Below are positions 25,418-34,079 of a stretch of DNA of 64,000 nucleotides, piece after piece. A model generated the notes under the pieces. It saw only the letters and a program-made list of their open reading frames with translations. It was not told the origin of the DNA and made no database searches. Positions within the stretch are counted from its first letter, which is position 1; each line of letters opens with the position of its first letter. This stretch comes from Trichocoleus desertorum ATA4-8-CV12. GTDB taxonomy: Bacteria; Cyanobacteriota; Cyanobacteriia; FACHB-46. Location: NCBI GenBank assembly GCA_019358975.1, contig JAHHIL010000001.1, positions 310,001 through 374,000 on the forward strand. The letters are read 5' to 3'. Both the position numbers and the translations under genes were made by a program.

Positions 25418-28400
25418 TTAGAGCGACAGGTGTAGTTGAGAGCCAGACTCGGTTTTGTGAACTTCAATCCGAGCTTGAAAGGCTTCTTTGAAGTGAGGCA
25501 TATGGGTGACAGTCAAAATACAGGAAAAATCCGAGGCGATCGCATTGATCGCAGCAATCAGGCGATCGCAACCTTCACTGTCTTGAGTGCCGAAGCCTTC
25601 ATCTACAATCAACATCTGCAAAGCGGTGCCAGAGCGTTGCGCTAGGAGTTTGGCCAAAGCAAGGCGAATAGCAAAGTTCACCCGGAAAGCTTCACCCCCC
25701 GAATAGGTTTCGTAGGGACGGGTGCCCCGAATATCCGCAATCAAAATATCCAGGGTGTCGATCAGCTTAGAGCTAGCTTTAGTACCCTTACCGCGTCCTG
25801 CCCGCTGCGTCACAAACTGCACATGCAATTGATTGGCGCTGAGTCGAGCCAGAATTTGGTTGGTTTCTGCTTCCAGTTGTGGCAAAACATTCTCGATCAT
25901 CAACGCTTGAATGCCATTTCTACCAAAAGCTTGGGATAGTTCGTGGTAGACCCGATATTGCCGCCTTGACGCTTGGAGTTGCTGCTGCTGCGATTCCGCC
26001 TGCACTTGCAACGTTTCTAAGTGCTGCTGTTGTTGTTGCAAGCGACCCATCCGAGCTATTTGGCCATTGAGTTGAGCTTGCTGCTGTTGAATCTGTTGCT
26101 CCAGGACGCGAATTTGCTCAGCTGGATCAGCCATTTGCTCTAACTGCTGGACTAGTTGATCCAGTTGCGTAGTGGCCTGCTGGAGCTGTTGCGATCGCCC
26201 CTCTAGCAATTCCTCTAGCTCGGTGATGCGTTGCTGCACTTGCGGCTGCTGCTGCTGCGCTTGGCACAGAGATTGATAGCGAAACTGCCACCCTTGGGCT
26301 TGGCGCACCTGGACTCGCAGGGCATTGTGATGCTCCAAGTCGTAACCAATTTCCGCGATCGCCTGATCAAGGTCATTAATCGACTGTTGCAGTGGTGAAT
26401 CGGTTTGCTGTTGCTCCAATTGCTGTTGTAGGGTCGCGATTTGGGCTTCTAGCTCTGGTTGACGAGCCGCTAAGTTGGCCTGGCGACGTTGGGCTTGCTT
26501 AATTTCCGCTTGCTTGATTTCCGCCCAGCGCCAGCGTTCTGCCTCTCCCTTGGCTAAAGCATGGTTGCGATCGTCGTAGTTGAGCTGCTGCAAGCTCTGC
26601 TCCAAAAGCGCCAATTCTTCCTGAAGCTCGGTAGCATAGTGACCTGCACTCAGGGCTTGTTGCAGCTTTTCCTGCTCCGCTAGCACCTGTTGCAGCTTTT
26701 CCTGCATCTCTAAGCTGACTTGCAGTTGCTCTTGCAGTTGCCCCCGTCGCTCCAGCAAACTCTTGTGCTCAGCCAGTTCTCGGTCTAAGTCGCGATATTC
26801 CTGGCGTAGCACGTGAATTTCACGATCTGAGACAGCGAGCTGCTCTCGCACCACCCAAAGCTGATCAATAATTTCCTGATGCTCCGCTTGATTTTTCTGC
26901 TGCACCAACTCCCAGTGATGCTCATCTAGGGGGCGATCGCAGAGGGGGCAAGCCGCATTGGGTTGCTGCAACAGTTGGACTTTGTTCTCTAGTTCTGCCA
27001 GTTGCACTTCGTAGTCGCGCTGATGTACCTGCAACCGTTCCAAGAAACTGCGCCGTTCTAGTCCCTTCTCCCGCACCCGTTGCTGGTAAACTTGCCGTTT
27101 CTCTAGATAGTCAATCTGCTCCGCCACTTCCAGAACCGCCTGCTGTAACTTTGGTTGGCGAGCCTGCTGGGCTTGAAACTGCCGCGCTGTGGTTCGCAAC
27201 TCTTCCAAACGCGCGGTGAGACGGTCTTGGGCGCGCTCAATCTGGCTTTGGAGTTGGTGTTGGCGCTGGAGCAGTGGCGCTACTTGAGTTTGTAACTGAT
27301 CCATTTCTGTCAGCCGAGCGCGGGCCTGCCGTAAGCGCTCCATCGCAGTTTCTACCTCAGCCGCCTTGCTCAAGACATGCTGCACGTCCTGATCTTGTTG
27401 CCGCAACGCCTCTAGCTGAGCTTCCACTTGGCGCAGTTGATCTTTAATTTCACCAATCTGCTGCACTTGCTGCTGCTGCAAGCGATGCCGCTGAGTCTGC
27501 GCCGACTGGTGCGCCTGAAACTTAGCCGATTGCTCCTCCTCTTGCGCTTGCAAACTTTGAAACTGCGCATAACCTGCCGCGATCGCCTCCTCTTGCCCCA
27601 GAAGTGCCGCCAACTCCTGCTCCTGATGCTGAGCACTGGGTAGATCTTGCTGCAACCGCCGATAATCCTGACCGAGGTTGCGTTGTTGCTGCTGCTGCCA
27701 AGTCAGTTGTTGTTCCCAAGTGCGGCGCTGGTGTTGCATCGCCTGCAATTGCTGCAATTGCTCCTGGTTCACCGTTTGTGTCGCCTGCATCGCCGCTAAA
27801 TCTGCTTCCAGCAACGCTTGTTCTTGAGCGATCGCCTCTCGTTGCTGCACTTGCTCTTGAATCGACTCCAAACTGCGCTCTAGTAAGTCAATTTGCCCCT
27901 TGGCTTGCCGCGATAAATCCTTCGATTGCTCCGCCAACTCATCATACTGATCCAGCTTCAGCAAGTCGGCCAAAATCTGCTTGCGTTCACTGGGCCGCTT
28001 CAGCATGAACTCATCGGCACGACCCTGCCGCAAATAAGCAGAATTAACAAACGTCTCATAGTCCAGCTTCAGGTGATCCAAGATCAACTGTTGCGTCGCC
28101 CGCATCCCCCGCTCCGTCAGAGGCCGAAACATTGGGGTTGCACTGCCACCATTTAGTCCCGCGATCGCCACCTGAAACTCCAGAGAACTCGCCTGCCCTC
28201 GCGATCGCGTCCGAATCACCCGATAGATCTGCTGATGACTCTGAAACGTAAAATCCACCTGAGCTTCCTTCTCACCCAAGTGAATAATGTCATCCTCAGA
28301 GCTAGCGCGACTTTGCCCCCACAACGACCAAGCGATCGCTTCCAATAGTGAAGACTTCCCCGACCCATTGGGGCCACAGACACAAGCCGTATGCAGACCC

Positions 28401-28465
28401 CGAAAATCCAGAGTCGCTTCGCGGTAACTGAGAAAATTTTTGAGGCTAAGTTGCAACGGGATCAT
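25418..28465 (-). CDS. sbcC: SbcC/Rad50-type exonuclease ATPase
   Basis: 1015 residues. Walker A is GPNGSGKSSLLEAIAWSLWG (about 32-51). Two long Gln/Glu-rich coiled coils (170-490 and 530-830) flank the zinc hook CPLCDRPLDEHH (about C505/C508). The ABC signature YSGGEAFRVNFAIRLALAKL and Walker B ALQMLIVDEGFGTQD lie at the C-terminus. It pairs with the SbcD nuclease to process DNA ends and hairpins; sbcD is not in this window. Start ATG 28465 has no better alternative upstream. It is divergent from the MBL-fold gene across a 167-base gap. The long CAG/CTG-rich glutamine tracts are a feature of the coiled coil, not of a separate repeat. Confidence 0.94.
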   Translation of the reverse strand: MIPLQLSLKNFLSYREATLDFRGLHTACVCGPNGSGKSSLLEAIAWSLWGQSRASSEDDIIHLGEKEAQVDFTFQSHQQIYRVIRTRSRGQASSLEFQVAIAGLNGGSATPMFRPLTERGMRATQQLILDHLKLDYETFVNSAYLRQGRADEFMLKRPSERKQILADLLKLDQYDELAEQSKDLSRQAKGQIDLLERSLESIQEQVQQREAIAQEQALLEADLAAMQATQTVNQEQLQQLQAMQHQRRTWEQQLTWQQQQQRNLGQDYRRLQQDLPSAQHQEQELAALLGQEEAIAAGYAQFQSLQAQEEEQSAKFQAHQSAQTQRHRLQQQQVQQIGEIKDQLRQVEAQLEALRQQDQDVQHVLSKAAEVETAMERLRQARARLTEMDQLQTQVAPLLQRQHQLQSQIERAQDRLTARLEELRTTARQFQAQQARQPKLQQAVLEVAEQIDYLEKRQVYQQRVREKGLERRSFLERLQVHQRDYEVQLAELENKVQLLQQPNAACPLCDRPLDEHHWELVQQKNQAEHQEIIDQLWVVREQLAVSDREIHVLRQEYRDLDRELAEHKSLLERRGQLQEQLQVSLEMQEKLQQVLAEQEKLQQALSAGHYATELQEELALLEQSLQQLNYDDRNHALAKGEAERWRWAEIKQAEIKQAQRRQANLAARQPELEAQIATLQQQLEQQQTDSPLQQSINDLDQAIAEIGYDLEHHNALRVQVRQAQGWQFRYQSLCQAQQQQPQVQQRITELEELLEGRSQQLQQATTQLDQLVQQLEQMADPAEQIRVLEQQIQQQQAQLNGQIARMGRLQQQQQHLETLQVQAESQQQQLQASRRQYRVYHELSQAFGRNGIQALMIENVLPQLEAETNQILARLSANQLHVQFVTQRAGRGKGTKASSKLIDTLDILIADIRGTRPYETYSGGEAFRVNFAIRLALAKLLAQRSGTALQMLIVDEGFGTQDSEGCDRLIAAINAIASDFSCILTVTHMPHFKEAFQARIEVHKTESGSQLHLSL

Positions 28466-28632
28466 TCAAACGGCAATGCAACACTCATTTACTGGAGAGT
28501 CAGAGTACATTTGCACTGTCTCATAGTCTAGCGGTTGTCCAAGCAATTCTGTCTACTCAATGCCAGAATCGTGACTACCAGCCATCCCCTTAAAACTGAT
28601 CCGATCTATCAACGAAACGCTAGGTTGAAGGC

Positions 28633-29463
28633 ATGAAAATCCATCACCTCAACTGTGCCACGCAATGTATCTTGGGTGGTCGATTAATCGGTGGTAAAGG
28701 CGGTTTATTCCACCGTGTCCCCATCGTAAGCCACTGCCTGTTAATCGAAACCGAGGCTGGTTTAGTTTTAGTCGATACTGGCTTAGGCTTACGAGACATT
28801 GCTGAACCTCAACAGAGACTAAGCAATACTTTCCTGTTTTTAGCGGGGCCACAACTCATCCCAGAAGAAACAGCAGTTCATCAGGTAGAGCAATTAGGTT
28901 TCTCCCGCGATGACGTGCGGCATATCATCCTCACCCATTTAGACCTCGATCACGCAGGCGGCATCGCTGACTTTCCCCAAGCCAAAGTGCATCTACTCGA
29001 TACCGAATACCTCGCCGCCACCCAACCCAAAACCAGACGCGATCGCTATCGTTATCGCCCCTTGCAATGGCAACATAATCCCGATTGGGTACGGTATCAA
29101 ATCCAAGGCGATCGCTGGTTTGGCTTCGAGTGCATTCAGGAACTGACTGGATTACCCTCAGAAATCTTACTCATCCCCCTCCTCGGTCATACTCACGGAC
29201 ATACAGGCGTCGCCGTCCAAACTCCAACAGGCTGGTTATTACATGTAGGTGACGCCTACTACTTCCACCAAGAAATGCACCCCACCGATCACCATTGCCC
29301 ATTCGGTCTAGCCTTAGTTCAGCGAATTGGCGCAGTCGATAACCCAGCCCGCCTCCACAACCAAGACCGCTTGCGCCAACTGAAACAACACCAGATAGGT
29401 ACGGTAGAAATCGTTTCCGCTCATGACCCGACAGAGTTGAAAAGGATGAGGGATGAGGGATGA
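28633..29463 (+). CDS. Metallo-beta-lactamase-fold hydrolase
   Basis: 276 residues, single MBL domain. The zinc motif is ILTHLDLDHAGG (H-x-D-x-D-H, the form of AHL-lactonase-like enzymes), with further ligands in GHTHGHTG and LLHVGDAYY, and a last His in VSAHDP. N-terminal strands hold VDTGLGL. Substrate is unknown; lactonase or glyoxalase-like activity is possible. The final codons (K-R-M-R-D-E-G-stop) are supplied by the GGATGAG tandem array that begins at 29444, so the array determines the present C-terminus and stop. Confidence 0.88.
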   Translation: MKIHHLNCATQCILGGRLIGGKGGLFHRVPIVSHCLLIETEAGLVLVDTGLGLRDIAEPQQRLSNTFLFLAGPQLIPEETAVHQVEQLGFSRDDVRHIILTHLDLDHAGGIADFPQAKVHLLDTEYLAATQPKTRRDRYRYRPLQWQHNPDWVRYQIQGDRWFGFECIQELTGLPSEILLIPLLGHTHGHTGVAVQTPTGWLLHVGDAYYFHQEMHPTDHHCPFGLALVQRIGAVDNPARLHNQDRLRQLKQHQIGTVEIVSAHDPTELKRMRDEG

Positions 29464-29520
29464 GGGATGAGGGATGAGAGATGAAAGATGAGGGATGAGA
29501 GATGAAAGATGAGGGATGAA
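29444..29520. repeat. GGATGAG heptamer array (11 units)
   Basis: Seventy-seven bases made of 7-base units ggatgag with variants agatgag and agatgaa. It overlaps the end of the MBL-fold gene and supplies its stop. Short tandemly repeated heptamers are known from cyanobacteria. Followed by aaggagttggaagtcagg, related to sequence at 61027-61058. Confidence 0.85.
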
Positions 29521-29600
29521 AGTAAGGAGTTGGAAGTCAGGAGCCAGAAGTTAGAGTTAGAAACAAGAAAGACTCGAAACACCCACACTTACGTTCGTTT

Positions 29601-29674
29601 GCAGGGGGTCTGGGGGACGCAACCGTCCCTCAGCGGGGGTTTGGGGGCGAGTGCCCCCAAGGCTCGGATTTCTG
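29601..29674. repeat. G-rich dispersed repeat, family 2, copy 1
   Basis: gggggtctgggggacgcaac, cgtccctcagcgggggtttg, ggggcgagtgcccccaaggc. The same arrangement with small changes is at 58306-58376. It contains a short inverted repeat (gggacg/cgtccc). It lies in a 300-base spacer before tatC. Confidence 0.8.
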
Positions 29675-29767
29675 ATAAATCATTACTTACAACCCCAGAG
29701 TGTCACAGACGAATCACCCAGAGACACCAGATACAATAGTCAACAAACCCTGAACTGACGCAAACCC

Positions 29768-30607
29768 ATGACGGCTCCCTCAGAACTAGAGACTGCATCC
29801 GAGCAGCGTTTGGACCTGAATTCAGACCCCGCAGCCTCACAAGACCTGAGCGTTGCACCCAACCCCCCCGCTAGTGAAGACGAACCCGATTATTTCGACG
29901 AATTACCCGACGAAGTCGAAATGTCTTTGTTCGATCACTTAGAAGAGTTGCGGCAACGGATCTTCTACTCCCTAATTGCCGCAGTCATAGGGATTATCGG
30001 TTGCTTCGCCGCAGTCAAGCCCATCGTCCAGTTACTTGAAGTTCCTGCTCAAGGGGTCAAATTTCTGCAACTCGCTCCAGGCGAATACTTTTTTGTCTCC
30101 ATCAAAGTTGCGGGTTACAGCGGTTTGCTAGTGGCCAGTCCCTTCATCCTCTACCAAATTATTCAGTTTGTTTTGCCCGGTTTAACTCGGCGTGAACGAC
30201 GATTCATTGGGCCGATTGTGCTGGGTTCCAGTGTCCTGTTTGCGGCAGGTCTTGCTTTTGCCTACATCGCCCTGATTCCCGCTGCCCTTAACTTCTTCAT
30301 TAACTACGGCGCAGATGTCGTGGAGCAGCTTTGGTCTATCGATCGCTACTTCGAATTTGTCCTGCTGCTGCTGTTTAGCACAGGTCTAGCCTTTCAGATT
30401 CCCGTGATCCAATTACTGCTGGGTCTAATCGGTATCGTCTCCTCAGCTCAAATGCTCTCAGGTTGGCGATATGTCATTCTAGGCGCTGCCATTCTCGGTG
30501 CCGTTCTGACCCCCTCCACCGATCCGCTGACACAAAGCCTCTTAGGGGGTGCGGTTGTGGGACTTTACTTTAGTGGCATCGGTTGCGTAAAACTGCTCGG
30601 TCGCTAG
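29768..30607 (+). CDS. tatC: Sec-independent translocase subunit TatC
   Basis: 279 residues; an extended acidic, Pro-rich N-terminus (about 50 residues) precedes the conserved [20 protein letters not shown]. Six membrane helices follow. Conserved features include the Glu-rich first cytoplasmic segment, [18 protein letters not shown] and [10 protein letters not shown] near the end. It is the receptor core of the twin-arginine pathway in thylakoid and plasma membranes. petC, 1.8 kb downstream, encodes a Rieske protein with a twin-arginine motif, a classic Tat client. The long N-terminal extension is usual for some cyanobacterial TatC. Confidence 0.95.
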   Translation: MTAPSELETASEQRLDLNSDPAASQDLSVAPNPPASEDEPDYFDELPDEVEMSLFDHLEELRQRIFYSLIAAVIGIIGCFAAVKPIVQLLEVPAQGVKFLQLAPGEYFFVSIKVAGYSGLLVASPFILYQIIQFVLPGLTRRERRFIGPIVLGSSVLFAAGLAFAYIALIPAALNFFINYGADVVEQLWSIDRYFEFVLLLLFSTGLAFQIPVIQLLLGLIGIVSSAQMLSGWRYVILGAAILGAVLTPSTDPLTQSLLGGAVVGLYFSGIGCVKLLGR

Positions 30608-30703
30608 AAGTTTGATTTTGAGGGTTAAGTAAGTGCGTCGCCCCTAAAGCAGCATCACCCTTGACTAAACAGGAATTGATGAGTTAGCACTGTGCCGTCG
30701 ATT

Positions 30704-30919
30704 CTATTGGTGCGATCGTTTTGAACTTAAAATTGTCTTAGCTCCATAAATTAGAGCAGCTAGCTCAGCGACTACACCGACAATTGACATTTCTGCGACC
30801 TTTCCACAGACCTGCCGCCCTCGCTGCTTTTTCGTGAAGTCAGGCAACCTGTAATCGGCATCTGGGGGAACTGCAACGAACTCTTGGAAGCCAAGGGGCT
30901 TAGTTGGGGTTTTTACCAT
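30704..30919 (-). CDS. Possible small protein with one hydrophobic segment
   Basis: 71 residues from ATG 30919 (MVKTPTKPLGFQEF). Residues 44-66 (MSIVGVVAELAALIYGAKTIL) could form a membrane helix. AAAGAG lies about nine bases upstream. I recognise no family and it lies in gene-poor DNA, so it may be spurious. Confidence 0.35.
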   Translation of the reverse strand: MVKTPTKPLGFQEFVAVPPDADYRLPDFTKKQRGRQVCGKVAEMSIVGVVAELAALIYGAKTILSSKRSHQ

Positions 30920-31768
30920 GGAGGCTCTTTGAGTGACGAGAGGGCAGGACTGGGTGAGTCAACAACTATCAAGGAACCCTGAGTGTGAGGAGTCAGGTGG
31001 TTCTCAAGTAGCTTAAAAAACAAATCAACAGAGGCTTTGGTGGGTTCTGAAATCAGGCAGACACATCATTAAACGGCAGAAACATGCAGCTAAACCTGAA
31101 GGCGATCGCTTGAGATTTAATCAAGCCTCAATTCAGGAACATTACTAGTTACTAGCCTGAATTATTTGACGTTTGAAATCTGGATTGCAGGTTAGTTTCC
31201 AAGAAGGTTTACTATTTACAGACTCTAATAGGGATGCCTGTGAATTTTCGTATAGAACCCGTAAAGTGTGGAGAATAATCCTTAAAGGAAGTGTGAATTT
31301 ATGAATACGAAATCAAGCTTGATTTGATTAAAGCGTAAATACAATTATTTCCCAAAACGCCTGCCAGAAAAGCGTTTCAGGTTATGTTTATATTTTTATA
31401 CCTGAATAGTAAATATAGTCGCGTAAAAATTAATACCTTATGAGCGCTGAGGTTCTTATTAATAAAGAATGTGCTTTAAAAAACTAATGAAATACTTAAA
31501 TAAGCCACCGTAATTTAGTGAAGCCCACTGAGACGTTTTGGTGTCTAATAACACTTAGAATTTAAGCTTAAAAATTGACTTAATAACTACGAAATAGGTT
31601 CCAGAAAAATTCTAGAAACCTGCAATGTTTGGCATCCTAGTAATAAAGAACACAAATTACTGTGCTGTAACTACTAGATGTTCTTAGTGTTTCGCGATCG
31701 CTTAGATCATCCATCTGTCTAGAGAGCGATCGAATATCACTCAAAAGGGTGAGATTAAGTTTTTGGCC
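30920..31768. other. AT-rich gene-free stretch between tatC and DUF3067
   Basis: About 850 bases, clearly more AT-rich than its surroundings from 31190 to 31690. Several short inverted repeats are visible: caggtt(a)...tacctg at about 31378-31406, aggttccagaa...ttctagaaacct at about 31597-31622. An eight-codon frame (MNTKSSLI) at 31301-31327 has AAAGGAAG 11 bases upstream. No longer gene is supported. It could hold a structured RNA or the decayed remains of a gene. Confidence 0.45.
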
Positions 31769-32086
31769 TTAAAATTCTTCTAGCAACCACTCAGAAGCGC
31801 GATCGCCTAAGTCGAGGGGAATACTCACAGCCTTACCTAAGCGAGGCCGCTCTTTAGTCTGCTCAATAAACTGCTGCACTTGGCTGGAACCACCCCAAGC
31901 CTCTAAGTAACTGCTGATGGTTTCCAAATGGGCAAAATACTCAGCTTCTGTGAGGGGGAAAGAAGCCTGCTCTAAATACTTCCACATGACTTGAACAAAG
32001 ATTTTGCCCTGCGTCCGTCGCACTTGGACATCGTAGGAGCGGCCCCATTTACGGAGAATGAGTTGATGTAAATCTTGTCCTGTCAT
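31769..32086 (-). CDS. DUF3067-family protein
   Basis: 105 residues, soluble. MTGQDLHQLILRKWGRSYDV and FVQVMWKYLEQASFPLTEAE fit the cyanobacterial/plastid DUF3067 family, which recurs next to petC-petA and tatC in cyanobacteria. Role unknown; its position suggests a link to cytochrome b6f assembly or to the Tat pathway, by association only. It is divergent from petC, with a 294-base gap that should carry both promoters. Confidence 0.85.
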   Translation of the reverse strand: MTGQDLHQLILRKWGRSYDVQVRRTQGKIFVQVMWKYLEQASFPLTEAEYFAHLETISSYLEAWGGSSQVQQFIEQTKERPRLGKAVSIPLDLGDRASEWLLEEF

Positions 32087-32380
32087 GATTTACTCTGGAT
32101 CAACCGATCTAGAATCAAGCCTTCTGTTTACATTTCGTATAGCAATGACGCTCCCCGACTCAGATATGATGCTAGCGTCAAGAAATGTAATAATACCCAT
32201 GAAGCGGTAAAACCGCTGCTTCGAAGGGACTGTAACGCCGTGCCTGTTGCATTAGACTCACTTATCGATATGGTTGCTGTCTAGGCGTACAGACTTAAAA
32301 ATGCGGGGTTAACAGGGTTCTAGGATTAGCCCAAACTGTTGGCTAAGACACATAACTTAACACATACGTAAGCATAGGTC

Positions 32381-32920
32381 ATGGCTCAAGTCTCTGGATC
32401 TGCAGACGTACCTAGCATGGGTCGTCGCCAATTTATGAATTTCCTCACGTTTGGTGCAGTCACAGGCACAGCCTTGGGCGCACTTTATCCTGTGGTCAAA
32501 TACTTCATCCCACCATCTAGTGGCAGCGGTAGTGGTGGTGTTACTGCGAAGGATGCGCTCGGCAATGACATCCTCGTGAGTGATTTCCTGTCCAGCCACA
32601 AGACTGGTGAACGCGCCTTAGCTCAAGGTCTCAAAGGCGACCCCACTTATATCGTGGTGGAAGGCGATCAAGCGCTCGCTAGCTACGGCATCAATGCGGT
32701 CTGCACTCACTTGGGCTGTGTCGTGCCCTGGAATAGCGGAGAAAACAAGTTTATCTGCCCCTGTCATGGTTCACAGTACGACAACACTGGTAAGGTAGTC
32801 CGGGGTCCAGCACCACTGTCTCTCGCTTTAGTTCACGCGACTGTCCAGGATGACAAAGTTGCCTTTACACCTTGGACCGAAACTGACTTCCGTACAGGTG
32901 ATGACCCCTGGTGGTCCTAG
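32381..32920 (+). CDS. petC: Cytochrome b6f Rieske iron-sulfur protein
   Basis: 179 residues. The N-terminus has a twin-arginine-type signal-anchor [16 protein letters not shown] (RRQF at about residues 12-15), followed by a Gly/Ser-rich hinge (SSGSGSGG). The 2Fe-2S ligands are in CTHLGC and CPCHGSQYD. It transfers electrons from plastoquinol to cytochrome f at the lumen side of the thylakoid. petA begins 88 bases downstream, so the pair forms an operon. No clear ribosome site precedes ATG 32381. Confidence 0.97.
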   Translation: MAQVSGSADVPSMGRRQFMNFLTFGAVTGTALGALYPVVKYFIPPSSGSGSGGVTAKDALGNDILVSDFLSSHKTGERALAQGLKGDPTYIVVEGDQALASYGINAVCTHLGCVVPWNSGENKFICPCHGSQYDNTGKVVRGPAPLSLALVHATVQDDKVAFTPWTETDFRTGDDPWWS

Positions 32921-33008
32921 GAATTGATCGTTTTTACCAATCGTGAGACGTTGAATCCTGTCTTGTGTATTGACTGCCTGATCCTTTGCTATTGAAGACT
33001 CACTACAG

Positions 33009-33989
33009 ATGAAGAAAACTTTTTTGTCAGCGATATTCGCTCCGCGATACCTCTGGCGCGTTACGTTTGCCGCTATTAGTGCGATCGCCATTTTCCTGGG
33101 TAGTGATCTGGTACTGCCCCAATCTGCTGCCGCTTATCCGGTTTATGCGCAGCAAGCCTACGAAAATCCTCGTGAGGCCACCGGACGCATTGTTTGTGCC
33201 AACTGTCACCTAGGCGCTAAGCGGACTGAAGTAGAAGTGCCTCAAGCAGTTCTACCCGACACAGTGTTTGAAGCAGTCGTCAAAATTCCTTACGACACCA
33301 ACGTACAACAGGTGCTGGGCAACGGTGAAAAAGGCCCTTTAAATGTGGGTGCTGTGTTGATCTTGCCCGAAGGCTTCAAGATCGCCCCTGAGGACAGAAT
33401 CCCAGAGGAGATGAAGGAAAAAATTGGTGGGCTTTACTTCCAACCCTACAGTGCTGAAAAAGACAACATTGTGGTGGTAGGGCCGCTGCCAGGTGAGCAA
33501 TACCAAGAGCTGACCTTCCCCGTCCTCTCCCCCAACCCCAATACTGATAAGTCTGTGCATTTTGGTAAGTACCAAATCAATGTGGGTGGCAACCGGGGTC
33601 GTGGACAGGTTTATCCCACAGGCGACAAGAGCAACAACACAATTTACAACGCTTCTGTGACAGGCAAAATCACCCAAATTGCCAAGGCGGAAAGCGGCGG
33701 CTATGCGGTCACGATTCAAACCGCAGACGGCAACACAACTGTAGACAATATTCCGGCGGGTCCGGAGCTAGTGGCGGCTGAAGGTCAGGAAGTCAAAGCG
33801 GGTGAAGCGCTCACGACTGATCCTAACGTGGGTGGTTTCGGTCAGGTTGACGCAGAAATCGTGCTGCAAAGCCCTGCTCGCATTCAAGGATTGATTGCCT
33901 TCTTTGCTGCTGTAACCCTCTCTCAAATCATGCTTGTCCTGAAGAAGAAGCAAGTTGAGAAAGTGCAAGCTGCTGAAATGAACTTCTAA
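33009..33989 (+). CDS. petA: Apocytochrome f
   Basis: 326 residues. A signal peptide ends [15 protein letters not shown]; the Tyr after AAA is the expected mature N-terminus and axial haem ligand. The haem site is CANCHLG. A C-terminal membrane anchor (about 295-315, [16 protein letters not shown]) ends with [15 protein letters not shown]. It accepts electrons from the Rieske protein and passes them to plastocyanin or cytochrome c6. A strong terminator follows. Confidence 0.97.
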   Translation: MKKTFLSAIFAPRYLWRVTFAAISAIAIFLGSDLVLPQSAAAYPVYAQQAYENPREATGRIVCANCHLGAKRTEVEVPQAVLPDTVFEAVVKIPYDTNVQQVLGNGEKGPLNVGAVLILPEGFKIAPEDRIPEEMKEKIGGLYFQPYSAEKDNIVVVGPLPGEQYQELTFPVLSPNPNTDKSVHFGKYQINVGGNRGRGQVYPTGDKSNNTIYNASVTGKITQIAKAESGGYAVTIQTADGNTTVDNIPAGPELVAAEGQEVKAGEALTTDPNVGGFGQVDAEIVLQSPARIQGLIAFFAAVTLSQIMLVLKKKQVEKVQAAEMNF

Positions 33990-34017
33990 AGCAGCGATTC
34001 ACAAATCATGGCTGTGA

Positions 34018-34057
34018 GACACCTCTGTTTGAGCATTTCAACAGAGGTGTCTTTTTT
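34018..34057 (+). terminator. Rho-independent terminator of petCA
   Basis: gacacctctgtt pairs with aacagaggtgtc (12 bp perfect stem, 10-base loop), followed by tttttt. Confidence 0.92.
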
Positions 34058-34079
34058 GTGTCAGCTATTTCTGTGTCAG

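Noticed and set aside
29444-29520. CRISPR-like array
   Set aside because: The repeat unit is seven bases with no spacers; it is a simple tandem array.
29509-29739. 76-codon plus-strand frame before tatC
   Set aside because: It is made of the heptamer array and the G-rich dispersed repeat, with no gene-like features of its own.
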